Source: Deltaproteobacteria bacterium
Lineage (GTDB): Bacteria > Desulfobacterota > DSM-4660 > Desulfatiglandales > HGW-15
Direction of reading: 5' to 3'
Assembly (NCBI GenBank): GCA_016929815.1
Contig: JAFGIC010000218.1
Span: forward strand, 1 to 6,718
Length of the DNA: 6,718 bases
Shown: piece by piece, positions 1-5,659 of the stretch
Layout: each line of letters starts with the position of its first letter
Position numbering within the stretch: position 1 is the first letter of the stretch
The notes under the pieces: generated by a model
Told to the model about the DNA's origin: nothing
Databases searched by the model: none
The model's input: only the letters and a program-made list of their open reading frames with translations
Position numbers and translations under genes: made by a program

Positions 1-911
1 CTATTCTTCGCCATTATTCCAAAGTAGCAGCCAACACCGGCAATGATCCCGATAATGGCAGCGGATATCGGTCCCACAAAGCCGGACGCCGGGGTTACCG
101 TTGCCAATCCTGCCACAGCACCGCTTGCGGCGCCTAACGTTGTTGCTTTGCCCCCTAACTTGTATTCCATTGCTATCCATGCCATAGCACCGGTTGTGCC
201 GGCAATGTGGGTCGCGACAAAGGCGCTTCCGGCAAGTGAACCTGCCGCCAAAGCGCTTCCGGCGTTAAAACCAAACCATCCAAACCAGAGGATGCCGGCT
301 CCCAGAAGGGTCATCGGGAGATTATGCGGTTTCAATTCCTCTGAACCATAACCTTTTCGTTTTCCTAATATAACGGCAGCGGCCAGGGCGGCGACTCCCG
401 AGCTCACATGGACGGCAACGCCTCCGGCAAAATCAAGGGCACCGAGTCTGGCGAGCCAGCCACCATTGCCCCATATCCAGTGGGCAAGGGGATTGTAAAC
501 AAAAGTGGACCATAAAAGTGTAAAGAGGAGAAAAGGTCCGAATTTCATCCTCTCCGCGAAAGCGCCGGTAATCAGAGCCGGGGTAATAACCGCAAACATG
601 CACTGATAAATCATAAAAATCTGATGTGGGATGGTGGGAGCGTACACCGGGTGTGGCGACATGCCAACAGTCCTTAATCCGAACCATTCCAATCCGCCTA
701 TGATCCCGAATTTATCGGGACCAAAGGTCATGCTGTAACCCCACAGGATCCACTCCAGGCTTATAAGGCCTATTATAATAAAACTCTGCATAATAGTTCC
801 CAAAGCGTTTTTGCTTCGCACCATCCCGGCATAGAACAACGCAAGGCCGGGTGTCATCAGCAAGACCAGTGCCGCGGAAACCAAGACAAAAGCGGTGTCT
901 CCTGTGTCCAT
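1..911 (-). CDS. amt: Ammonium transporter Amt family, 3'-truncated by window edge
   Basis: Integral membrane channel of the Amt/Mep/Rh family that conducts ammonium into the cell as a trimer. The reading frame is open for 303 codons and leaves the window; the family is usually 400-450 residues, so the last TM helices, the second pore histidine and the PII-binding C-tail are missing here. There is no cleaved signal peptide; it begins directly with the first helix (residues 6-30, ending in FYAGMVRSKN). Family marks visible: the ITPALITGAFAERMKF block (109-124), the GNGGWL tryptophan (152), LDFAGGVAVH with Asp160 and the pore His168, and WFGFNAGSAL (212-221). The start at 911 is chosen because AGGAGGT lies at the right distance; an in-frame ATG at 917 abuts that site too closely. 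A sigma-54-like promoter precedes it, suggesting nitrogen-limitation control. A PII gene (glnK/glnB) is a common downstream neighbour but lies outside the window. Family assignment is near certain; substrate is inferred from the family. Confidence 0.96.
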   Translation of the reverse strand, partial: MDTGDTAFVLVSAALVLLMTPGLALFYAGMVRSKNALGTIMQSFIIIGLISLEWILWGYSMTFGPDKFGIIGGLEWFGLRTVGMSPHPVYAPTIPHQIFMIYQCMFAVITPALITGAFAERMKFGPFLLFTLLWSTFVYNPLAHWIWGNGGWLARLGALDFAGGVAVHVSSGVAALAAAVILGKRKGYGSEELKPHNLPMTLLGAGILWFGWFGFNAGSALAAGSLAGSAFVATHIAGTTGAMAWIAMEYKLGGKATTLGAASGAVAGLATVTPASGFVGPISAAIIGIIAGVGCYFGIMAKN

Positions 912-917
912 AAGCAT

Positions 918-924
918 ACCTCCT
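918..924 (-). promoter_or_regulatory. Shine-Dalgarno site deciding the amt start
   Basis: On the minus strand this reads AGGAGGT, a full ribosome-binding core. It is separated by 6 bases from the ATG at 911 and directly touches the in-frame ATG at 917. The spacing supports initiation at 911, giving a protein starting MDTGD. Confidence 0.8.
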
Positions 925-947
925 CAATGATTATTAGAAGAATGGTT

Positions 948-963
948 CGCAAGATCCGTGCCT
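948..963 (-). promoter_or_regulatory. Sigma-54 (-24/-12) promoter of amt
   Basis: The minus strand reads AGGCACGGATCTTGCG. Against the RpoN consensus TGGCAC-N5-TTGCW it has the invariant GG and GC dinucleotides at the required 10-base spacing, the full GGCAC block and TTGC; only the two edge bases deviate. Transcription would start near 938, leaving a leader of about 27 bases with the Shine-Dalgarno site. RpoN control of amt genes through an NtrC-type enhancer-binding protein is well known. No classical NtrC box (GCAC-N5-GTGC type) is seen upstream. Confidence 0.75.
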
Positions 964-1068
964 TATGAATGTTACATGTATTTTATTGGTAAAACGAAAT
1001 TAGAATCAGTTAGGATATAAAATGTAATTATTTAATATTTCAATATTGTAGTTCTTCTGGATTTTATT

Positions 1069-1082
1069 ATACAAAATTGTAT
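1069..1082. repeat. AT-rich inverted repeat upstream of amt, possible activator site
   Basis: ATACAA-AA-TTGTAT, 6-bp perfect arms around a 2-bp centre, lies about 138 bp upstream of the predicted amt transcription start, a usual distance for an enhancer-binding-protein site. It also lies just beyond the end of the regulator gene, but no U-tract follows on the minus strand, so a terminator is less likely. In AT-rich DNA a short palindrome can be chance; this is only a candidate. Confidence 0.25.
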
Positions 1083-1120
1083 GATTAGCCGGCAGTTGAT
1101 GATGCTATTCAGAGACTGCT

Positions 1121-2095
1121 TTATATTTTATTCCATCTACTCGATTGCAGGTATGTCATCAGATTAATGTCACTGTTAGTAATTTTAAGTTTCCTTCGTA
1201 TGTGTTCCCGGTGGCGATTAATTGTAGCTGCGGACACACCTCGAATCTCGGCGATTTCCTTGGTTTGCGATCCGCTTCTAATCATGTTACAGATATTGAC
1301 TTCAGTCGGGGTCAGGGAAAGGTATGTCTTGGACAAATTGTTGACAAAGGGAGAGACGAGGTCCTCAAGGTTTGTCCTTAACATCTCAGCGTATTTCCTC
1401 TGGGTCTGGGATAAACCCAGTGTCAGCGTATGCAAAATCGGCATAATAATCTTATCCACGTTCACCTGAATATTCCTACAGGCCTCCTTTTTTTCTTCCT
1501 CGATCCTTGCCAACACCGCTCTAAGAGCGGTGTTGGCATCCTTTAAAGCCTTTCGTTCCAAGGTAAGCTGTTTGTTAATCTCCTGTAATTCAAGTTCAGC
1601 GGCAATCCGAGCCGCAGCGGTTCCGATTCGTTCAGCCAAGGCATCCAGTAAAGCGCGTTCCTCCCTGAGGAACGGTCCCTCATCGGCCGGCTGACGTTCT
1701 TCGAGATAGAATATGGAGACTTCACCTACCGGTTCATTATACATGAGAATTCGTGATAACTGCCGCCACTTGGTGATCTTGAATCCCTTGCTTTTATATG
1801 TTTTTTCATTAAACAGAATCCTTGCGCAGGTGATCTCAGGATACTGCCAAGAATGGGGCAGGAAGTTCACAAGGTCGCTTAAAAGATCTTCAATCGAATC
1901 GGTATGAAGTTCGGCCAACTGCGCTACCCCGTATAGACAGTTCAATTCTTTGATCCGTTCGCGAAGTGCAATCATAAGCTTTGACGGGTCATTTTCTTCG
2001 TTAAAAGGAATTTGCCAGAGACGGAAAAGGTCTTTGGCCGAGCCTTGAAAATCCTTACCGGCAGTCCGCAATAATTGAGATTTATCCCTCACCAT
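1121..2095 (-). CDS. GAF-like / coiled-coil / LuxR-type HTH transcriptional regulator
   Basis: Cytoplasmic DNA-binding regulator of 324 residues. Residues about 47-165 form a GAF-like sensor (LNCLYGVAQLAEL, the HSWQYPEITCARI block at 81-93, YLEERQPADEGPFLREERALLDALAERIG at 130-158) of a type frequent in deltaproteobacteria. Residues about 160-208 are rich in Ala, Leu, Glu and Lys and should form a coiled-coil linker. Residues about 259-318 are a LuxR/GerE helix-turn-helix: LTPTEVNICNMIRSGSQTKEIAE followed by recognition helix VSAATINRHREHIRRKL. There is no phospho-receiver or histidine kinase domain, so it is probably a one-component sensor with unknown ligand. It is divergent from the nuoE-like operon with 175 bp between starts, a layout typical of a regulator controlling its neighbour and itself. 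The ATG at 2095 has a modest AGGA at 9 bases. It ends 209 bp before amt, which has its own promoter, so the two need not be co-transcribed. Confidence 0.88.
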   Translation of the reverse strand: MVRDKSQLLRTAGKDFQGSAKDLFRLWQIPFNEENDPSKLMIALRERIKELNCLYGVAQLAELHTDSIEDLLSDLVNFLPHSWQYPEITCARILFNEKTYKSKGFKITKWRQLSRILMYNEPVGEVSIFYLEERQPADEGPFLREERALLDALAERIGTAAARIAAELELQEINKQLTLERKALKDANTALRAVLARIEEEKKEACRNIQVNVDKIIMPILHTLTLGLSQTQRKYAEMLRTNLEDLVSPFVNNLSKTYLSLTPTEVNICNMIRSGSQTKEIAEIRGVSAATINRHREHIRRKLKITNSDINLMTYLQSSRWNKI

Positions 2096-2110
2096 GGATA
2101 GTTTTCCTTT

Positions 2111-2140
2111 TGCCTATTATAATATGGTATTAAATAGGCA
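2111..2140. repeat. Inverted repeat 1, TGCCTATT / AATAGGCA, candidate operator
   Basis: Perfect 8-bp arms at 2111-2118 and 2133-2140 separated by 14 bp, centred at 2125.5. The heptamer TGCCTAT recurs in inverted repeat 2. Its centre lies about 40 bp upstream of the start predicted from the TATAAT at 2154-2159, where many LuxR-type activators bind. The divergent LuxR-type regulator is the natural candidate ligand; this is inferred from position only. Confidence 0.6.
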
Positions 2141-2144
2141 TAAA
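2116..2144 (-). promoter_or_regulatory. Possible sigma-70-type promoter of the LuxR-type regulator
   Basis: The minus strand has a perfect TATAAT at 2121-2116 and a weak -35 (TTTATG, 3 of 6) 17 bases upstream. The transcript would begin near 2109 with a very short leader. The element lies inside the first TGCCTAT inverted repeat, so the regulator could control itself. AT-rich sequence makes chance TATAAT matches likely. Confidence 0.35.
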
Positions 2145-2146
2145 AT

Positions 2147-2161
2147 TGGCACTTATAATGC
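2147..2161 (+). promoter_or_regulatory. Candidate promoter of the nuoE-like operon, sigma-54 or sigma-70
   Basis: Two readings overlap. As a sigma-54 element, TGGCAC (2147-2152) is perfect, the GG and GC (2160-2161) are 10 bases apart, and the -12 block is ATGC instead of TTGC. As a sigma-70 element, TATAAT at 2154-2159 is perfect but the -35 position (TAAATA at 2131-2136) is poor, fitting an activator-dependent promoter. The neighbouring regulator has no AAA+ domain, which slightly favours the sigma-70 reading unless a distant enhancer-binding protein acts. The leader would be about 100 bases. Confidence 0.5.
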
Positions 2162-2186
2162 CTATACTAAATAGGTATTATAAGTG
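2150..2186. repeat. Inverted repeat 2, 16-bp arms, overlapping the operon promoter
   Basis: CACTTATAATGCCTAT (2150-2165) faces ATAGGTATTATAAGTG (2171-2186) across the 5-base spacer ACTAA; 15 of 16 positions are complementary. The arms contain the third and fourth TGCCTAT copies (the fourth reads ATAGGTA). The left arm includes the -10 or -12 promoter region, so binding here could block or position polymerase. As RNA from an upstream start it would fold into a long hairpin followed by a U-rich stretch, so an attenuator or terminator role cannot be excluded. Confidence 0.7.
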
Positions 2187-2270
2187 TATTTTTATTGTAT
2201 TTACTCAAAAAACTTTGCCCTATAAGCTTTGTCTTGTCAATTATAAAATGACCAACCAAAGGAGGGCTTT

Positions 2271-2753
2271 ATGACGGATTTAAAACTTGCTTCAATCCTG
2301 GAGGGACGTAGAAGCCAACCACATCAGCTTATTGAAGTGCTTCAGGACGTTCAGGAACGGTATGGATATGTCTCGGAAGAGGCCATGAGGGGCGTATCAA
2401 GGGAGCTGGGAGTGCCTCTCACTGAGGTATACGGCGTTGCATCTTTCTATAAGGCCTTTTCGTTGAAGCCTCGTGGGAAGAACATAATTACTGTATGTAC
2501 GGGCACAGCATGCCATGTACGTGGCTCGAAAATGATTCTAAATCAGGCTACCGGACAACTCGGCGTTTCTCCTGGGGAAATGACAAAGGACGGACTTTTC
2601 ACTATTGAGCATGTTAATTGCATTGGAGCCTGCGCGCTTGGACCGGTTGTTACTGAAAACGGATCATGTCATCATCACATGAACCCGGGTATGATGCGGA
2701 AACTAATCGAGTCACTTGGCGATCGTTCGCCGGAGGATTTTTCACATGGCTAA
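2271..2753 (+). CDS. NuoE-like [2Fe-2S] thioredoxin-fold subunit (HndA/NuoE family)
   Basis: Small electron-carrier subunit of NADH-dehydrogenase-type diaphorases, 160 residues, the usual length for NuoE (about 150-170). The N-terminal helical half has the family block QERYGYVSEEAMRGVSRELGVPLTEVYGVASFYKAFS (28-64). The thioredoxin-like half carries the [2Fe-2S] ligands Cys76 and Cys81 (CTGTAC) and Cys117 and Cys121 (CIGAC), i.e. C-x4-C and C-x3-C, all present. No signal peptide or membrane segment, so cytoplasmic. Start supported by GGAGG five bases upstream. It is the first gene of a three-gene operon; its end overlaps the next gene by 8 bases, implying translational coupling and equimolar synthesis. 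In HndABCD hydrogenase, Bam (benzoyl-CoA reductase) and complex I, this subunit docks on the NuoF flavoprotein. Which partner enzyme applies cannot be told here. Confidence 0.95.
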   Translation: MTDLKLASILEGRRSQPHQLIEVLQDVQERYGYVSEEAMRGVSRELGVPLTEVYGVASFYKAFSLKPRGKNIITVCTGTACHVRGSKMILNQATGQLGVSPGEMTKDGLFTIEHVNCIGACALGPVVTENGSCHHHMNPGMMRKLIESLGDRSPEDFSHG

Positions 2754-4596
2754 GATTAATACCATTGGTGATCTGGAGGCACTTAGGACGGACCTTCAAA
2801 ATTATCGCAACAGCTTCCAGACCACTCTGATAGTGTGTGGGGGGACAGGGTGCAAGGCATCACGATCCCGGGACCTCATTAATGCTCTCAAAAAGGAACT
2901 GTTTAAGCAAGGGATGGAAAAGAGCGTTCTGCTGCGTTCCACGGGATGCCACGGCTTTTGCGAACAAGGTCCGATCGTGGTTATAGAGCCTGCCAACACA
3001 TTCTATTGCCACGTATCGCCGGATGACGCGGAGGAGATTATTTTCAAAACCGTCAATAATGGGGAGGTTATCGAAAGACTCCTTTACACGGATCCGGTTT
3101 CTGGCAAAACCATTCAGACCGAGTCGGAGATTCCCTTCTACCTTTTCCAGGATCGCCAGTTATTAGCCCAAAACCGGGAGGTAGATCCATGCTCTATCGA
3201 GGATTACATTGCTATCGGGGGTTATTCGGCTATCGCAAAAACCCTTGCTGAAATGTCACCTGAGACAGTCATCAAAGAGATCAAGGACGCTGGTTTGAGG
3301 GGTCGTGGTGGGGGCGGTTTCCCCACGGGCCAGAAGTGGACTGAATGCCGGGATGCTCCGGGTGATGAGAAATATGTTGTCTGTAATGCGGATGAAGGCG
3401 ATCCCGGCGCATACATGGACCGTAGTGTCCTGGAAGGAAACCCTCATCTGGTTCTCGAGGGTATGATGATCGGTGCGTGGGCCATCGGCGCCTGGCAGGG
3501 GAAGGTTTACGTCCGCAATGAATATCCCCTTGCCGTGGAGCATATCCGCTTTGCCGTTCAGCAGGCTAAAGAAATTGGGCTTCTTGGCGAGAACATACTG
3601 GGGTCATCATTTTCCTTTGACGTTGAAATAGCCAGGGGTGGTGGAGCATTTGTATGTGGCGAATCAACAGCTCTAATAGCCTCCCTGGAAGGTAAAGTCG
3701 GTGAACCCCGTCCAAAGGATATCCACACGGTGCTTGACGGTCTCTGGCACAAGCCAACCACATTGAATAATGTTGAGACATGGGCCAATGTCCCGTCCAT
3801 AATCCTGAACGGTTCAAAATGGTTTGGTTCCAAGGGTTCAAAAAACAGCAAAGGAACCAAGATAATCGCACTAACAGGTCGAATAAAAAACACTGGTCTT
3901 GTCGAGATAGCAATGGGAACGACCCTCAATACCGTCGTGTTTGATATCGGCGGCGGTCCAACGGGCAAGCCCATCCGAGCGGTTCAGACCGGCGGCCCTT
4001 CAGGTGGCTGTCTTCCCTTGGACAAATTTTACCTCCCCCTTGATTTTGACGCGCTTGCCGATGCAGGCTCCATGATTGGCTCCGGCGGCATTGTAGTTAT
4101 GGATGAAGAAACATGCATGGTTGATGTGGCAAAATATTTCCTCACATTTTTACAGGACGAGTCCTGCGGAAAGTGCGTGCCATGTCGCCTGGGAATTGAC
4201 CGCATGCTGGAGATCATTACTGATATATCGGAAGGCCGTGGTAAACCTGAACAAATAGATCTCCTGGAAGACTTGGCCGAGACTGTGAGCCAAACGTCTC
4301 TTTGCGCGTTAGGCAAGACGGCTGCAAATCCAGTGCTTTCCACGTTGCGCTACTTCCGCGAGGAATACGACGCACACATCAGACAAAAAAAATGCCCGGC
4401 CGGCGTGTGTCAGGAATTGATCACGTATTTTATCGACCCCGAGCTATGTTCAGGCTGCGGCATCTGCAAGAGGGAATGCCCTCATGGGGCAATCACAGGT
4501 GAAAGAAAGCAAGCGCATGAAATTGATTTGGAGTTGTGCCAGAAGTGCGGGATCTGTAGAAGTGAATGTGCTTTTGAAGCGATAAAAGTTAAATAG
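2746..4596 (+). CDS. NuoF/HndC-like NAD(P)H-binding flavoprotein with extra FeS domains
   Basis: Diaphorase subunit, 616 residues, that exchanges electrons between NAD(P)(H), FMN and FeS clusters. Domain order: N-terminal thioredoxin-like [2Fe-2S] domain (Cys31, Cys36, Cys68, Cys72); FMN/NADH-binding Rossmann core with GRGGGGFPTGQKW (186-198), NADEGDPGAYMDR (214-226) and ARGGGAFVCGESTALIASLEG (297-317); SLBB-like region; [4Fe-4S] site CGKCVPC (Cys474, 477, 480) with Cys520; C-terminal ferredoxin domain with two [4Fe-4S] motifs (Cys568/571/574/578 and Cys598/601/604/608). Plain complex-I NuoF is about 430 residues, so this is the longer HndC/HydB/BamH type. A start at 2716 is possible in frame, but the ATG at 2746 is preceded by GGAGGA at 8 bases and is chosen. 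It overlaps nuoE-like by 8 bases. The NADH loop reads CGESTAL rather than the commoner CGEETAL. NAD versus NADP preference cannot be read off. Confidence 0.95.
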   Translation: MAKINTIGDLEALRTDLQNYRNSFQTTLIVCGGTGCKASRSRDLINALKKELFKQGMEKSVLLRSTGCHGFCEQGPIVVIEPANTFYCHVSPDDAEEIIFKTVNNGEVIERLLYTDPVSGKTIQTESEIPFYLFQDRQLLAQNREVDPCSIEDYIAIGGYSAIAKTLAEMSPETVIKEIKDAGLRGRGGGGFPTGQKWTECRDAPGDEKYVVCNADEGDPGAYMDRSVLEGNPHLVLEGMMIGAWAIGAWQGKVYVRNEYPLAVEHIRFAVQQAKEIGLLGENILGSSFSFDVEIARGGGAFVCGESTALIASLEGKVGEPRPKDIHTVLDGLWHKPTTLNNVETWANVPSIILNGSKWFGSKGSKNSKGTKIIALTGRIKNTGLVEIAMGTTLNTVVFDIGGGPTGKPIRAVQTGGPSGGCLPLDKFYLPLDFDALADAGSMIGSGGIVVMDEETCMVDVAKYFLTFLQDESCGKCVPCRLGIDRMLEIITDISEGRGKPEQIDLLEDLAETVSQTSLCALGKTAANPVLSTLRYFREEYDAHIRQKKCPAGVCQELITYFIDPELCSGCGICKRECPHGAITGERKQAHEIDLELCQKCGICRSECAFEAIKVK

Positions 4597-4607
4597 CGAG
4601 GTATAGT

Positions 4608-5321
4608 ATGGTTCAAAAAGTGACTATAAATATTGACGGTATGTCTATTCGTGCACCAAAGGGGACGAGCGTACTGGATGCTGCTCTCGAATACGGGATC
4701 TGCATTCCTCATCTGTGTCATGTTCCATATCTTTCAGATATCGGCGCCTGCCGGCTGTGCATTGTAGAGCATGTTGTGAACGGCCGGGCAAAAATCACGA
4801 CCTCCTGCACTTTGCTTGTAGAGGAAGGCATGGTGATCCTGAGCAATACAGAAAAGGTCAGGAAACTGCGTCGCAATATCGCGGAGTTAATCGTTGCGGA
4901 GGCGCCTAACTCCCGCGCTATTCAGGACATCGCCATACGTTGCGGGGTAAAGGAAGTCCGTTATCCCTTCAGAAACAACGACTGTATCCTTTGCGGACGT
5001 TGTGTCCAGGTTTGCACCGGTCGCTATGGGGTCAAGGCGATTGGTTTTGTAGGGCGCGGCAAGGATCGCCGCGTTGAGACCCCGTTTAATCTGCATTCGG
5101 ATCTTTGCAGAAACTGCGGCGCGTGTATCGACGTTTGTCCAATGACCGTTGTTCCATGTGACGGGCCCATGAAGGTTGGAGAAGAACGTCTATGCGGGAA
5201 ATGTGAACCGAAAATGGCATTTGCTGAAGAAACGCCCGGTTTCTGTGTATGGTGTGACCTGGGTGAAGGTTTTCAATGCGAACGCTATACATTGGGTGTT
5301 AGGAATCAAGCGTATCCTTAA
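4608..5321 (+). CDS. HoxU/NuoG-N-terminal-like iron-sulfur protein with Cys-rich tail
   Basis: Electron-transfer subunit, 237 residues, cytoplasmic. Plant-type [2Fe-2S] domain at 1-75 with Cys37, Cys48, Cys51 and Cys67. The following segment (85-113) matches the place of the His/Cys3 [4Fe-4S] site of NuoG and HoxU but reads AELIVAEAPNSRA onward, with no His and a single Cys112, so that cluster is absent. Two [4Fe-4S] ferredoxin motifs follow: Cys126/129/132/136 and Cys167/170/173/177. The tail adds CGKC (196-199), CVWC (213-216), Cys184 and Cys224, which could bind another cluster or zinc. There is no molybdopterin or H-cluster catalytic domain, unlike full NuoG, FdhA or HndD. The start has GAGG six bases upstream and lies 11 bases after the NuoF-like stop, so it is in the same operon. 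It probably takes electrons from the NuoF-like subunit and hands them to an unseen partner. Confidence 0.9.
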   Translation: MVQKVTINIDGMSIRAPKGTSVLDAALEYGICIPHLCHVPYLSDIGACRLCIVEHVVNGRAKITTSCTLLVEEGMVILSNTEKVRKLRRNIAELIVAEAPNSRAIQDIAIRCGVKEVRYPFRNNDCILCGRCVQVCTGRYGVKAIGFVGRGKDRRVETPFNLHSDLCRNCGACIDVCPMTVVPCDGPMKVGEERLCGKCEPKMAFAEETPGFCVWCDLGEGFQCERYTLGVRNQAYP

Positions 5322-5383
5322 AATCAAAATATTGTCGAAAACCTATATTTTCCTCTCCTTTTTTTAATGAATAACCCCTCATC

Positions 5384-5432
5384 AGGCGGGCGGGATGTCT
5401 AAACCGGGATTGTGGAGAAGGCCAGCCCGCCT
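5384..5432. repeat. GC-rich inverted repeat, possible stem-loop or repeat remnant
   Basis: AGGCGGGC (5384-5391) pairs perfectly with GCCCGCCT (5425-5432) over a 33-base loop. It lies about 60 bases after the operon's last stop codon. No T-run follows, so it is not a standard terminator; it might stabilise the 3' end of the transcript or be part of an interspersed element. GC content stands out against the AT-rich surroundings. Confidence 0.45.
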
Positions 5433-5570
5433 TTCCATCCTGTGTGGCAAGCTACTCCCGCATATGGACTCATATAACTGCTCTGGTAAAGGTTGCTTCT
5501 CAACACATCCTTGCAACAGGCCTCCAATTTTCCTGAACCGATATGACGGTGACAAAGTGCATAGTGCAAA

Positions 5571-5628
5571 ATGATAAATATCCTCCGTCATTGACAGTAA
5601 AACCTGTTTGATTTATCCTATGATAAAT
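5571..5628. repeat. Three GATAAAT half-sites around the XRE gene promoter, candidate operator
   Basis: The 11-mer ATGATAAATAT occurs twice as a direct repeat (5571-5581 and 5620-5630). The second copy is also the right arm of a perfect inverted repeat ATTTATC-CTAT-GATAAAT (5611-5628). The palindrome covers the -10 region of the promoter at 5591-5619, while the single copy lies just upstream of the -35. This layout suits repression, perhaps by the XRE-type protein encoded immediately downstream. Confidence 0.55.
5591..5619 (+). promoter_or_regulatory. Sigma-70-type promoter of the KaiC-like/XRE gene
   Basis: Perfect TTGACA at 5591-5596, spacer of 17 bases, then TATCCT at 5614-5619 (4 of 6 to TATAAT). 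Start expected near 5626, giving a leader of about 34 bases that contains a GAGG ribosome site. The -10 is embedded in a perfect inverted repeat. Confidence 0.6.
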
Positions 5629-5659
5629 ATATTCAGGATGAAATAGAGAGGTTGTTTTT

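Larger units (their letters stand above)
5322..5659. other. Gene-poor intergenic region downstream of the diaphorase operon
   Basis: 338 bp without a convincing gene. Its left part has a T-run (about 5360-5366) with only a weak 5-bp AT stem before it, so no good rho-independent terminator is visible. The middle holds a GC-rich inverted repeat (5384-5432). Two overlapping short frames exist (59 codons plus at 5395-5574, 69 codons minus at 5591-5382), neither with a good ribosome site or recognised family. The right part holds the promoter and repeated GATAAAT sites of the next gene. The region marks the break between the operon and an independently transcribed regulator. Confidence 0.6.

Noticed and set aside
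433..927. Minus-strand ORFs of 84 and 71 codons within the amt region
   Set aside because: They are out-of-frame readings inside the amt gene, whose true frame carries all the Amt family motifs and leaves the window.
2716..2745. Ten-residue N-terminal extension of the NuoF-like protein (start at 2716)
   Set aside because: No Shine-Dalgarno site precedes it; the ATG at 2746 has GGAGGA at 8 bases and gives a normal family N-terminus.
3222..3974. Long minus-strand open frames opposite the NuoF-like gene (up to 138 codons)
   Set aside because: They lie entirely antisense to a strongly supported conserved gene and their products show no family motifs; they are shadows of its codon pattern.
5337..5366. 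Possible terminator after the HoxU-like gene (GAAAA-CCTATA-TTTTC then a T-run)
   Set aside because: The stem is only five AT-rich pairs and is separated from the T-run by CTCTCC, so it is too weak to call a terminator.
5556..5568. Tandem AGTGCA repeat (AGTGCATAGTGCA)
   Set aside because: Short, only two copies, and not tied to another signal; could easily be chance.
5395..5574. 59-codon plus-strand ORF (starting MSKPGLWRRPAR)
   Set aside because: Its Shine-Dalgarno-like GGCGGG is GC-rich and too close to the ATG, the frame overlaps a minus-strand ORF and the downstream gene's regulatory sites, and the product resembles no family I know.
5382..5591. 69-codon minus-strand ORF in the spacer
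   Set aside because: No ribosome site stands out, composition is not protein-like, and it covers the candidate promoter and stem-loop; more likely non-coding or part of a repeat.
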